A stretch of DNA of 64,000 nucleotides from Bacillota bacterium (GTDB taxonomy: Bacteria; Bacillota; Clostridia; Christensenellales; Christensenellaceae), in assembly GCA_023408315.1 (NCBI GenBank), contig JAEYKI010000019.1, forward strand, positions 62,001 to 126,000. The letters are read 5' to 3'. The notes beneath the pieces were generated by a model. It was not told the DNA's origin, ran no database searches, and worked only from the letters and a program-made list of their open reading frames with translations. This document shows positions 49,345 to 58,183 of this stretch, piece by piece; within the stretch, counting starts at the first letter, position 1, and the number at the start of each line of letters is the position of its first letter. Position numbers and translations under genes: made by a program.

Positions 49345-50688
49345 TTACAGGTTTTTCCCGTTCTGGCGGACGGTTTCCGCATACCAGCGGCCGGAATCCT
49401 TAAGAGTCCTGTCGCCTGTGGCGAAGTCCGTGTATACCAGGCCAAAGCGTTCGTCATAGCCGTTGTTCCATTCAAAGTTATCCATGAGGCTCCAGTGAAA
49501 ATAGCCCAAAAGGGGCACGCCTTCGTCCGCCGCTTTGCCCAGTTCTTTTAAGTAGCGGTGGAGAAAGTCTATCCGGCCTGGATCGTGCACCTGGCCGTCC
49601 AGATGAATTCTGTCCCTGCAGGAGAGCCCGTTTTCTGTAATAAAAATGGGCAGGCGGTACCGCTTGTGCATCCACAGGCAGGAGTAATGCATCAATTCCG
49701 GCGTGATGGGCCAGTTGAACGCGGTGCGTGGAAATCCGGGACAGGGCGGAACCTCTTTTCCAAATTCGTTAACCGCCATGCCATGGTATATGTTTATACC
49801 CATGAAATCGAGGTCCTGACGGATTGTTTTAAAATCTTCCGGCGGAACGGAAGCGGCAAATTCCTGCATAAATGAGGGGGCCTGCTCCGGGTAATGGCCC
49901 AGCAAGGCGGCGTCCCAGCACCAGTGGTGGTTGTATATCCAGTTCTCTTCGTTCAGAAAAAACGCCCTGGATTCCGCGGCGGCAAGGCACTTGGGCGTTT
50001 CTGCGGCCGGATAGTAAAGGTTGCCGGTTGAAGCCATGCTGATTTGAAGGGGGGCATGGCTTGCGCCTCTGAGAGCCTGCACGGATTCGCCGTGGGCCAA
50101 AAGCATGTTATGCATGCACTGGAGCACTGTGGCGGGCGGAAGCCTGAGCCCTGGGGCATGCACCCCCAGGCTGTAGCCGGTGAACATGAAACACTGCGGC
50201 TCGTTGATTGTGATGTAATTCTGAATGCGCCCGTCAAAATGCTTTGCTATGACATTGGCATACTCCGCAAATGCATGGGCGGTATCACGCAGCAGCCAGC
50301 CGCCTTTTTTATGCAGCGCAAGCGGCAGGTCCCAGTGAAAAAGCGTGGCGTAAGGGGTTATGCCCCTTTCCAGCAAAAGGTCTATTAGTTCGTCGTAATA
50401 CGCAAGGCCTTTTTGGTTGATCCTGCCCTGCCCTTCGGGCAGAATGCGGGGCCAGCTGATGGAAAAACGGTATGCCCCAAGGCCCATCTGGCTCATTAAA
50501 TCCACGTCTTCCGAAAACCGGTGGTAGGCGTCGCAGGAGACGTCTCCCGTATGGTTGTGCAAAACGTTGCCGGGAATGTGCGAAAACTCATCCCATATGC
50601 TGGGTCCTTTGCCGCCTTCCTTCCAGGCCCCTTCGATCTGATAGGCCGAACTGGCGGCCCCCCAAATAAAATTATCCGGAAAAGACAT
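49345..50688 (-). CDS. glycoside hydrolase family 1 beta-glucosidase
   Basis: 447 residues, usual GH1 length, no signal peptide, so cytoplasmic. Acid/base E163 in I-N-E-P and nucleophile E352 in I-T-E-N-G; the N-terminal F-I-W-G-A-A-S-S-A-Y-Q-I-E-G is the GH1 signature. The 6-phospho-sugar motif is not evident, which fits an ABC-imported free sugar rather than a PTS sugar. AAAGGGG precedes the ATG. 29 bases after the GH94 gene on the same strand, so one operon. Confidence 0.93.
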   Translation of the reverse strand: MSFPDNFIWGAASSAYQIEGAWKEGGKGPSIWDEFSHIPGNVLHNHTGDVSCDAYHRFSEDVDLMSQMGLGAYRFSISWPRILPEGQGRINQKGLAYYDELIDLLLERGITPYATLFHWDLPLALHKKGGWLLRDTAHAFAEYANVIAKHFDGRIQNYITINEPQCFMFTGYSLGVHAPGLRLPPATVLQCMHNMLLAHGESVQALRGASHAPLQISMASTGNLYYPAAETPKCLAAAESRAFFLNEENWIYNHHWCWDAALLGHYPEQAPSFMQEFAASVPPEDFKTIRQDLDFMGINIYHGMAVNEFGKEVPPCPGFPRTAFNWPITPELMHYSCLWMHKRYRLPIFITENGLSCRDRIHLDGQVHDPGRIDFLHRYLKELGKAADEGVPLLGYFHWSLMDNFEWNNGYDERFGLVYTDFATGDRTLKDSGRWYAETVRQNGKNL

Positions 50689-50717
50689 ATGATACCCCTT
50701 TGCTATAAACCTTGTTT

Positions 50718-53141
50718 TTATAATTGCACGTCTATATGGTATTCTTTTTTACCTTTTTTAAGCGGAACCAGGTTGCCCTGGATGTTTTCTCCGTCCACCT
50801 TTATGGAGAACTGCTGTGAGCCGCTGTTTGTAACGGATATAATAAATTTTGAGCCCCTGAAGATGCGCGTCGCCTTGTAACCGGAGAGCGATACGGGTAT
50901 GCAGGGATTGATGCGCAGGCCGTCGTAATCGGGCTGAATACCCAGAATGGCCTGGCTGATGTTTACGAATGACCAGGCTGCCGACCCGGTAAGCCAACTG
51001 TTTTTTGCTTCCCCGTGGCGCGCGGATTCATGCCCGGCAATCGTCTGGCTGTATACATAGGGTTCCGTTTTATGAACGCCGCTGGATTCTTCGGTGTATG
51101 CCGGGCAGATGCGCGCGTATATGTCAAAAGCTTCCTCCGCATTACCCAGCACAGTATGCGCTATGCTAATCCACGGGTTGTTATGGCTGAAGATGGAGCC
51201 GTTCTCTTTATATCCCGGCGGATAACTTGAGATTTCGCCCAGCTCAGGATAGTATTCCGTAAAGCAAGGGGAAAGGAGTTCCACGCCGTATTTGCTCTTG
51301 AGCCTTTGGGATACGGAATCAAGTGCTTTCTGAGCCAAACCCTCTTTTATGCCCACGCCCGCCATTATAAAAAAACCCTGGGGCTCTATAAATATCTGGC
51401 CTTCCCGGCATTCGCTGCTGCCCACCTTGTTCCCGTTGGCATCGTATGCCCGCAGGAACCATTCACCGTCCCAACCGTGTTCAAGAACGGCTTTTTCCAT
51501 CAGGTCCACTTCCTGCAGCACGTCCTGCGCCTCCGCGGCGGACCCGAAACGGCTGCACAGGTCTGCGTACTCCCTGCCGTATTTAATGAACATGGCTGCG
51601 ATAAACAGGCTTTCCGCACGATAACCGTCTTGGATGGTGCATGTCTGGAAGCTCTCGCCCGGATTCTCGGAAAAACAGTTAAGGTTCAAACAATCGTTCC
51701 AGTCCGCGCGGCCTATGAGCGGAAGCCCGTGGGGGCCTTTGTGCTGCGCTATAAAACGCACACTGCGCCGCAAATGCTCAAATAATGGCTGCCCGCTGCC
51801 GGGAATATTGTTGAACAGAACGGTTGTGTTTAAAACGGAGGAATCGCCGGTTTCCCGTATATAGGCGGCGGCCGCGGCTACAAGCCAGAGCGGGTCGTCG
51901 TTGAACCCCGTGCCCACGTCCGCGTTGCCCCGTTTGGTGAGCTGCTGGAACTGGTGGTAGGTGCTGCCGTCCTCAAACTGAATGGCCGCCAGGTCCAGCA
52001 GCCGTTCTCTGGCCAGATTTGGGATGAGGTGCACAAAGCCCAGGATATCCTGGCAACTGTCCCTGAACCCGATGCCGCGGCCCGTACCGCTTTCAAAATA
52101 ACTTGCGCTGCGGCTCAAAAGGAAGGTGATCATGCACTGGTACTGGTTCCATATGTTCACCGTGCGGTTCAGCTTTTCGTCCGGGCTTTCTATTTGAAAG
52201 CATGAGAGCAGATTCTCCCAATAACTGCGCAGCCCGGCCAACGCCTCCTGAACAGACGTTTTGTCCGGATATTTGTCTATGATGCGCTTTGCGGCGGATT
52301 TATTGATCACGCCCTTTGATTCCCACTTTTGGTCTTTGGGGTTTTCAACATATCCTACTATATATATGAAAGTTTTTTCTTCACCCGGGTTTAAATCAAG
52401 GTCTATGCGGTGGCTGGCAATGGGGGCCCAGCCGCTGGCTATGCTGTTTTTACTTGTTCCGGCCATAACCGTTTCCGGCGACTGGAAGGTTCCGAAACGC
52501 CCCAGAAACGAATCGCGATCCGTATCAAAACCGCCAATGGGGGCGTTTACGCTAAAAAAGGCATAATGGTTCCTGCGCTCGCGGTATTCTGTTTTGTGGT
52601 ACAGCACGCTCCCGTCAATCTCCACCTCTGCCAGGTTTAAATTGCGTTGAAAATTTGCCGCGTCGTCTATTGCGTTCCACAGGCACCACTCAACAGCGCT
52701 GTATAATTGCACCGTTTTTTTAACGTCACTGTTATTTTTAACGGTAAGCTGGCTGATTTCGCATGTTTCATCCAGGGGCACAAAACATGCAAGCTGTGCG
52801 GACAGGCTGTTTTTTTCGCTTTCTATAACGGTGTATCCAAGCCCGTGCCTGCACTGGTAAGCATCCAGCGGCACCATACTGGGGAGATATCCTGGGCTCC
52901 ATATGCTGTCCGCTTCTTTTATATAATACATTCGGCCGCCCGCGTCCAGAGGCACGTTATTGTACCTGAAGCGGGTGATGCGGCGGAGAGCGGCATCCCG
53001 GTAAAAAGAATAGCCGCCTCCGGTGTTGGAAATCAGGCTAAAGAATCCGCCCGTGCCCAGGTAATTAATCCACGGATACGGCGTAGCAGGCGTTTGAATT
53101 ACATACTCTTTTGCAGCATCGTCAAAAAATCCGAATTTCAT
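50718..53141 (-). CDS. GH94 cellobiose phosphorylase-like enzyme
   Basis: 807 residues, the length of cellobiose phosphorylase. T-G-R-G-I-G-F-R-D-S-C-Q-D (352-364) lies in the active site; catalytic Asp is in A-D-W-N-D-C-L-N (D483). H-K-T-E-P-Y-V-Y-S-Q further on belongs to the phosphate region. Splits a beta-1,4-linked disaccharide with phosphate to glucose 1-phosphate plus sugar; saves one ATP compared with hydrolysis. Cellobiose is the first guess; chitobiose or laminaribiose phosphorylase cannot be ruled out. AAGGA before the ATG. A LacI-type operator lies in its 5' leader. Confidence 0.9.
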   Translation of the reverse strand: MKFGFFDDAAKEYVIQTPATPYPWINYLGTGGFFSLISNTGGGYSFYRDAALRRITRFRYNNVPLDAGGRMYYIKEADSIWSPGYLPSMVPLDAYQCRHGLGYTVIESEKNSLSAQLACFVPLDETCEISQLTVKNNSDVKKTVQLYSAVEWCLWNAIDDAANFQRNLNLAEVEIDGSVLYHKTEYRERRNHYAFFSVNAPIGGFDTDRDSFLGRFGTFQSPETVMAGTSKNSIASGWAPIASHRIDLDLNPGEEKTFIYIVGYVENPKDQKWESKGVINKSAAKRIIDKYPDKTSVQEALAGLRSYWENLLSCFQIESPDEKLNRTVNIWNQYQCMITFLLSRSASYFESGTGRGIGFRDSCQDILGFVHLIPNLARERLLDLAAIQFEDGSTYHQFQQLTKRGNADVGTGFNDDPLWLVAAAAAYIRETGDSSVLNTTVLFNNIPGSGQPLFEHLRRSVRFIAQHKGPHGLPLIGRADWNDCLNLNCFSENPGESFQTCTIQDGYRAESLFIAAMFIKYGREYADLCSRFGSAAEAQDVLQEVDLMEKAVLEHGWDGEWFLRAYDANGNKVGSSECREGQIFIEPQGFFIMAGVGIKEGLAQKALDSVSQRLKSKYGVELLSPCFTEYYPELGEISSYPPGYKENGSIFSHNNPWISIAHTVLGNAEEAFDIYARICPAYTEESSGVHKTEPYVYSQTIAGHESARHGEAKNSWLTGSAAWSFVNISQAILGIQPDYDGLRINPCIPVSLSGYKATRIFRGSKFIISVTNSGSQQFSIKVDGENIQGNLVPLKKGKKEYHIDVQL

Positions 53142-53167
53142 GGGAGACTTCCTTCTTAAAAAATAAT

Positions 53168-53185
53168 TACGATAACGTTTTCGTA
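53168..53185 (-). promoter_or_regulatory. LacI-type operator 1 (GH94 side)
   Basis: On the minus strand TACGAAAACGTTATCGTA, a near-perfect palindrome with central CG. It lies downstream of the predicted GH94 promoter start, so binding would block transcription. Confidence 0.7.
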
Positions 53186-53208
53186 GGTAGATTATTAATT
53201 CATATTCT

Positions 53209-53237
53209 ATAATACATTTTAAAAAAAATCAAAGCAA
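53209..53237 (-). promoter_or_regulatory. promoter of the GH94-GH1 operon
   Basis: Minus strand TTGCTT (53232-53237), 17 bp, TATTAT (53209-53214). Confidence 0.5.
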
Positions 53238-53317
53238 ATTTTATAAAAAGAATAATAATTTTTTGAATACGGAGCGGATAATGTAAAAATTTTGACAAAA
53301 AAATCAAAAAAAAGATA

Positions 53318-53346
53318 TTGACATGTTATGGCACACTATTTATAAT
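53318..53346 (+). promoter_or_regulatory. promoter of the lacI-type gene and sugar ABC operon
   Basis: TTGACA (53318-53323), 17 bp, TATAAT (53341-53346): full consensus. Confidence 0.85.
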
Positions 53347-53350
53347 AGAG

Positions 53351-53366
53351 TTACGAAAACGATTAA
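53351..53366 (+). promoter_or_regulatory. LacI-type operator 2
   Basis: TTACGAAAACGATTAA, sharing CGAAAACG with operator 1. It overlaps the expected start of transcription. Confidence 0.6.
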
Positions 53367-53410
53367 GTTTATTTCATGACGATTACCCAATATATTATGA
53401 TGAATTTGTA

Positions 53411-53428
53411 AGAAAACGATTGCGAAAG
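53411..53428 (+). promoter_or_regulatory. LacI-type operator 3
   Basis: AGAAAACGATTGCGAAAG, sharing GAAAACGATT with operator 2 and with a mirrored GCGAAA half. It sits just before the regulator start, suggesting autoregulation. Confidence 0.55.
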
Positions 53429-53439
53429 TGCTGTTTATT

Positions 53440-54492
53440 ATGGTTACAATCAAAGATATTTCTAAAAAATGCGGCGTATCGTCGGCTACCGTAAGCAAAG
53501 CTTTAAACGGCTACCCGGACATCAGCGAAGAAACAATTGAATTTATACGGAACGCTGCAAGAGACATGGGATATTTTCCCAACGCGACTGCCCGCGCGCT
53601 TAAAACAAACCGTTCTTATAATCTGGGCGTGCTGTTTATAGACAAAACGCAGAGCGGCCTTGCGCATGAATATTTTTCTTCCGTATTGAACAGCTTTAAA
53701 GTGCAGTCCGAAGCGCTGGGCTACGACATCACGTTTATCAGCCAGAATATCGGAAAGTTCAGTATGAGTTATTTTGAGCATTGCCGTTACCGCAAATGTG
53801 ACGGCGCGGTGATTGCCAGCGTAAATTTCAGCGATCCGGCCGTGGTTGAACTGGTGCAGAGCGATATTCCTACCGTTACCATAGACCATGTATTCAATAA
53901 CCGCACCGCCATACTCTCAGACAATGTGCAGGGCGTTTCCGACCTGGTGCATTACCTGGCAGGGCGCGGCCACAGGAAAATTGCCTTTATCCACGGTGAA
54001 GATACGGCGGTGACCCAAAACCGTCTGGCCAGCTTTTATAAAACATGCGCGGACGAGGAGATAGACGTGCCGGACGAGTATATAAAAGCTGCAATATACC
54101 ACGACCCAAAATCCAGCGGCCATGCAACGCGCGAGCTGCTCGCGCTGGCAGACCGCCCCACCTGTATCATGTTTCCGGACGATTTTTCGTTTATCGGAGG
54201 CATGAACGAGATAGAAAAAGCGGGCTTGGTGATTCCGCGCGATATCAGCGTGGTAGGATACGACGGTATCTACCTCTCCCGGGTGCTCCGCCCCAAACTG
54301 ACCACCTTAATGCAGGATACCGAGACGCTTGGCCGGGAGGCTGCCATAAAATTGGTGGAAGCGATAGAAAAGCCTAAAACATTCATTTCCCAGCAAATCA
54401 TGGTTCCAGGGCGCATTCTGGAAGGCACATCGGTAAGGAACCTGCTTGAGAGCAAGGAAACCATCAGCCTGGGCCGTACCGGCACCATTTAA
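53440..54492 (+). CDS. LacI-family transcriptional regulator
   Basis: 350 residues. HTH at 1-25 (I-K-D-I-S-K-K-C-G-V-S-S-A-T-V-S-K-A-L-N), hinge helix N-A-T-A-R-A-L-K near residue 50, then a periplasmic-binding-type sensor domain. It most likely controls the flanking sugar genes through the three operators in the divergent region. The ribosome-binding site is weak; GTG 53428 is the alternative start, but ATG 53440 fits the family N-terminus M-V-T-I-K-D. A hairpin with AAGCA/TGCTT arms lies at 54502-54530 before the binding-protein gene. Confidence 0.92.
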   Translation: MVTIKDISKKCGVSSATVSKALNGYPDISEETIEFIRNAARDMGYFPNATARALKTNRSYNLGVLFIDKTQSGLAHEYFSSVLNSFKVQSEALGYDITFISQNIGKFSMSYFEHCRYRKCDGAVIASVNFSDPAVVELVQSDIPTVTIDHVFNNRTAILSDNVQGVSDLVHYLAGRGHRKIAFIHGEDTAVTQNRLASFYKTCADEEIDVPDEYIKAAIYHDPKSSGHATRELLALADRPTCIMFPDDFSFIGGMNEIEKAGLVIPRDISVVGYDGIYLSRVLRPKLTTLMQDTETLGREAAIKLVEAIEKPKTFISQQIMVPGRILEGTSVRNLLESKETISLGRTGTI

Positions 54493-54551
54493 TTGTCCAA
54501 TAAGCATGGGCTCCTTTTGGAACTGTGCTTAAATAATAAGGAGGAAAAACA

Positions 54552-55976
54552 ATGAAAGGGTTAAAAAAAGTAATTGTCTGTGCATTAGTCCTGGCATTAC
54601 TGGTAACAGCCTTTGCATGCACGCCCGCTCCCGCGGCGTCATCCGCTGCTCCCAGTGAAAGCCAGAGCGAGGCCGCCACTGCCGCACCGGCAGCCAGCGA
54701 ATCCGCCAGCGCTGCGCCCGAGCAGGGAAAAGTGCTGAGGATTTATTGCTGGAACGATGAGTTCAAATCCAGGTTCACCGATTATTTTGAGAAGGCCGGT
54801 AAAATTCCGTCCGACGTCAAAGTAGAATGGGTGATCACTCCCAACGAAAACAACGGCTACCAGAATAAACTGGATGCGGATCTTCTGAAACAGGATGCCG
54901 CCGCTGCCGACGACAAAATCGATTTGTTCCTGATTGAAGCGGACTACGCTCTCAAGTATGTGAACACCGATTACGCGCTGGACGTGGTGAACGATGTCGG
55001 CCTGACCCAGGATGACCTGAAGGACCAGTATCAGTACACCAAGGATATCGCGACCGATTCCAGCGGCAAGCTGAAGGCTGTTTCCTGGCAGGCAACTCCC
55101 GGTCTGTTTGCCTACAGGCGTTCTATTGCCAAAGATGTTCTGGGAACGGATGATCCGGACCAGGTACAGGCAGCTCTCTCTGATTGGGACAAATTCAATG
55201 CGGTAGCCGAACAGGCACAAGCCAAAGGCTACAAGATGCTTTCCGGTTATGATGATTCTTACAGAACATTCGCCAACAACGTGGCGGCTCCCTGGGTTGA
55301 CGCCAGCAGTAAGGTTGCAGTTGACGCCAACATTATGAAGTGGGTAGACCAGACCAAAACATTTACCGATAAAGGCTACAACAACAAGACCTCCCTGTGG
55401 GATACCGCGTGGCAGGCAGACCAGGGCCCCAAAGGCAAGGTGTTCGGATTCTTCTATTCCACATGGGGCATCAACTTTACTCTGCTTGGCAACTCTCTTG
55501 CAACATCCACTGCCGATGGCGGTAAAGAAGAAGTTGGCAACGGCGCTTATGGCGACTATGCCGTATGCCCGGGCCCGCAGCCTTTCTACTGGGGCGGCAC
55601 ATGGTTGGTGGCGGCTAAAGGTTCCGATAACCTCCCGCTGGTAAAGGATATTATGAAGACCCTGACCTGCGATCCGGCGACCATGAAGAAGATTACAGAA
55701 GACACGCAAGACTACACAAACAACCAGACCGCTATGAAAGAGATAGCAAGCAGCGATTTCAAATCCGCGTTCCTGGGTGGGCAGAACCACATCAAACTGT
55801 TTGCGGACGCTGCTGCCAAGATCAGCCTGAAGTACATCAGTCCGTATGATCAGGGATGCACCGAAGAATTCCAGAAGGCCATGAAGGATTACTTTGACGG
55901 AAACGTTACCAAAGATGCTGCTTTGGATAACTTCTACAAAGCAATCATCGAAAAATACCCCAACTTATCCAAGTAA
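54552..55976 (+). CDS. carbohydrate ABC transporter substrate-binding lipoprotein
   Basis: 474 residues. Signal peptide with lipobox ending at C23, then a ~35-residue Ala/Ser/Pro/Glu spacer, then a family 1 sugar-binding fold beginning K-V-L-R-I-Y-C-W-N-D-E-F. Large size suits oligosaccharides. AAGGAGG site. Context (GH94, GH1) suggests cellobiose or a related beta-glucoside. A GC-rich hairpin follows and may stabilise the 5' part of the message, raising binding-protein level. Confidence 0.9.
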   Translation: MKGLKKVIVCALVLALLVTAFACTPAPAASSAAPSESQSEAATAAPAASESASAAPEQGKVLRIYCWNDEFKSRFTDYFEKAGKIPSDVKVEWVITPNENNGYQNKLDADLLKQDAAAADDKIDLFLIEADYALKYVNTDYALDVVNDVGLTQDDLKDQYQYTKDIATDSSGKLKAVSWQATPGLFAYRRSIAKDVLGTDDPDQVQAALSDWDKFNAVAEQAQAKGYKMLSGYDDSYRTFANNVAAPWVDASSKVAVDANIMKWVDQTKTFTDKGYNNKTSLWDTAWQADQGPKGKVFGFFYSTWGINFTLLGNSLATSTADGGKEEVGNGAYGDYAVCPGPQPFYWGGTWLVAAKGSDNLPLVKDIMKTLTCDPATMKKITEDTQDYTNNQTAMKEIASSDFKSAFLGGQNHIKLFADAAAKISLKYISPYDQGCTEEFQKAMKDYFDGNVTKDAALDNFYKAIIEKYPNLSK

Positions 55977-55987
55977 ACCCATTTGCC

Positions 55988-56091
55988 GCGGCGGAGCCTT
56001 GAAAAAAGCTCCGCCGCAGGCTGAGATTTTCATAAAGGGTGATTGACAATTATGCAGGCGGGCGCGCGCACGGCGCGCCCCATACTGCATA
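55988..56091 (+). repeat. two strong hairpins between binding protein and permease
   Basis: First: GCGGCGGAGC (55988-55997) with GCTCCGCCGC (56008-56017). Second: ATGCAG plus GGGCGCGC (56052-56067) with GCGCGCCC and CTGCAT (56073-56090). Neither has a T run, so RNA stabilisation or 3'-exonuclease block is more likely than termination. A TTGACA at 56043 lacks a matching -10. Confidence 0.65.
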
Positions 56092-56139
56092 AAACTCTGA
56101 TCAAGCATTGAAACTGCATACCTGAAAGAGGTACGTGTT

Positions 56140-57099
56140 ATGGCAACATCTTCTGAAACAAAAGTGATTCAATCTTCTATGACAGATAAAAAAGTTAAAT
56201 CCATCAGCTATGCAAAATGGGGCTACATATTTCTGGTGCCTTTTTTTATAGCTTTTATTATTTTTTCACTCTATCCGCTTATATCAACCGTTTACAACAG
56301 CTTCTTTGAAAACTACAGGGTAGGGCTTATGCAGGTTGGCCCTAAATTTGTAGGACTTGACAATTACACGGCAATATTGTCGCAGGGTGATTTGCTGTCG
56401 TATTTCAACAATACAATGATCATTTGGCTTCTGGGCTTTATACCGCAGATTGCGATTGCATTGTTGCTTGCTTCATGGTTTACCGATTTGCGTCTTAAAG
56501 TCAGAGGTTTGGGTTTCTTTAAAACGGTTATATACATGCCCAATTTGATAATGGCGTCTGCGTTTTCCATGCTGTTCTATGCGATCTTTACAGATCAGGG
56601 ACCTGTTAACGATATACTGATAAGCCTGGGAGCAGATCCTATCCGGTTTTTTGCAAGTACGGATTATACAAGGGGCATCATCTCTTTCATGAACTTTTTG
56701 ATGTGGTTTGGCAATACAACCATCCTGCTGATGGCCGGCATTATGGGAATAGACAATGCGCTGTATGAATCGGCGCAAATTGACGGAGCCAAAAGCTGGC
56801 AGATTTTCTGGAGGGTCACCATGCCGCTCATCCGGCCGATTCTGGTGTATGTTCTGATTACGTCCTTGATCGGCGGCCTGCAGTTGTTTGATGTGCCGTG
56901 GGTAATCACAAACGGCAACGGCAATCCGGACCGTACGTCCATGACGCTCATCATGTTCCTGAACAAGCATTTGTACAGCAAGAACTTTGGAATGGGCGGA
57001 GCGCTTTCCGTGCTGCTGTTTGCCATTACTGCCGTGCTTAGCGTCATTGTCTTCCGCGTGCTGTCAGACCGGAAAAAGAAAGGGAGAGAACTGAAATGA
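56140..57099 (+). CDS. carbohydrate ABC transporter permease (MalF type)
   Basis: 319 residues with six main helices and an extra cytoplasmic N-terminus. EAA loop near residue 205: Y-E-S-A-Q-I-D-G-A-K-S-W-Q-I-F-W-R-V-T-M-P. Overlaps the next permease by four bases (ATGA). Ribosome-binding site is AAAGAGG, with spacing at the long end. Confidence 0.93.
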   Translation: MATSSETKVIQSSMTDKKVKSISYAKWGYIFLVPFFIAFIIFSLYPLISTVYNSFFENYRVGLMQVGPKFVGLDNYTAILSQGDLLSYFNNTMIIWLLGFIPQIAIALLLASWFTDLRLKVRGLGFFKTVIYMPNLIMASAFSMLFYAIFTDQGPVNDILISLGADPIRFFASTDYTRGIISFMNFLMWFGNTTILLMAGIMGIDNALYESAQIDGAKSWQIFWRVTMPLIRPILVYVLITSLIGGLQLFDVPWVITNGNGNPDRTSMTLIMFLNKHLYSKNFGMGGALSVLLFAITAVLSVIVFRVLSDRKKKGRELK

Positions 57100-57968
57100 T
57101 AGATACAAAAAAAAGCCGCAATGACAAGGCAAAGGTTGCTTTAAACTTTCAACGGGGCGGCGTATACATCGCCTTAATCGTCATCACTTTTTTGTGCCTG
57201 TTTTCGTTCTACATACTGATTGTGAACTCAACGCGTTCCCATCCCGATATTGCAAAAGGGTTCTCCTTTATATTCGGTGGTTCGCTGCTGAACAATCTGA
57301 ACAATATTGTGCACAATAGCGATCTTCCCGTGCTGTACGGCCTTAGGAACAGCTGTATTATATCCGGAAGCGTTGCCGTTATTACCGTGTATTTTTCCGC
57401 TCTTACCGCGTATTCCATTTATGCGTATAATTTCAAGTTTAAAAATTTGGCGTACACATTTATCCTGTTGGTTATGATGATCCCCAACCAGGTATCCGCG
57501 CTGGGCTTTTTGCAGTTGATGGATAACTTCCATATGATGAACAGCTTTTGGCCTCTGATACTGCCCGCGATTGCTTCGCCAATTGTATTTTTCTTTATGA
57601 TTCAATATATGAAAAGCGCGCTTCCCCTGGAAATTATTGAGGCTGCCAGGATAGACGGCTCCAGCGAGTTTAGAACGTTCAACAGGATTGTACTTCCCAT
57701 ACTAAAGCCCGCGATGGCGGTTCAGGCGATTTTTTCCTTTGTTGCGGCCTGGAACAACTTCTTCCTGCCCATGCTCATACTGGAGTCTCCCCAAAACAAG
57801 ACGCTCCCCATTCTGATCGCCCTGCTCCGCAGCGCGGATTATCTGAAATTTGATATGGGCCAGATTTACATGATGATATTTATTGCGATTGTTCCTATTA
57901 TTGTTGTTTATATTTTCCTGTCCCGGTACATTGTACGCGGAATCACTCTGGGCAGCATCAAAGGGTAA
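57096..57968 (+). CDS. carbohydrate ABC transporter permease (MalG type)
   Basis: 290 residues, six helices, EAA loop I-E-A-A-R-I-D-G-S-S-E-F-R-T-F-N-R-I-V-L-P. C-terminal Y-I-V-R-G-I-T-L-G-S-I-K-G is typical for MalG-like permeases of oligosaccharide importers. GGGAGAG upstream inside the partner gene. Confidence 0.94.
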   Translation: MIDTKKSRNDKAKVALNFQRGGVYIALIVITFLCLFSFYILIVNSTRSHPDIAKGFSFIFGGSLLNNLNNIVHNSDLPVLYGLRNSCIISGSVAVITVYFSALTAYSIYAYNFKFKNLAYTFILLVMMIPNQVSALGFLQLMDNFHMMNSFWPLILPAIASPIVFFFMIQYMKSALPLEIIEAARIDGSSEFRTFNRIVLPILKPAMAVQAIFSFVAAWNNFFLPMLILESPQNKTLPILIALLRSADYLKFDMGQIYMMIFIAIVPIIVVYIFLSRYIVRGITLGSIKG

Positions 57969-58183
57969 CGCATGTGCCGGCTGGGAATTAAAACCCTAAA
58001 AAAGGAGTTGCCTGTTGCCACTCCACTCACTGGCGCAGGCATCAAAAAGAAGGAGGTTGGATTAAAACCGTTGCGGTTTACGGTGCGGCATTGTGGAGAC
58101 ATGCCGTAAGGCTGCCACGAAGTAATCGCGTGGCGGCGAGGAAAGCGCCTGGGCGAGGCCCACGTTTTTTAAAACCGGATCAA
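57969..58183 (+). other. intergenic stretch with two hairpins before the ATPase gene
   Basis: 215 bases without a credible gene. CGGCAT/ATGCCG arms at 58086-58106 and GCTGCCACG/CGTGGCGGC arms at 58111-58137 (one G-T pair) can form hairpins. A GGAGG at about 58052 is followed by TTG with an immediate stop, so no small gene is supported. No T run. Confidence 0.5.

Noticed and set aside
58052..58183. Possible N-terminal extension or small gene before the sugar ATPase
   Set aside because: The GGAGG near 58052 leads to a TTG followed at once by a stop, and the in-frame extension of the ATPase is not like family members.
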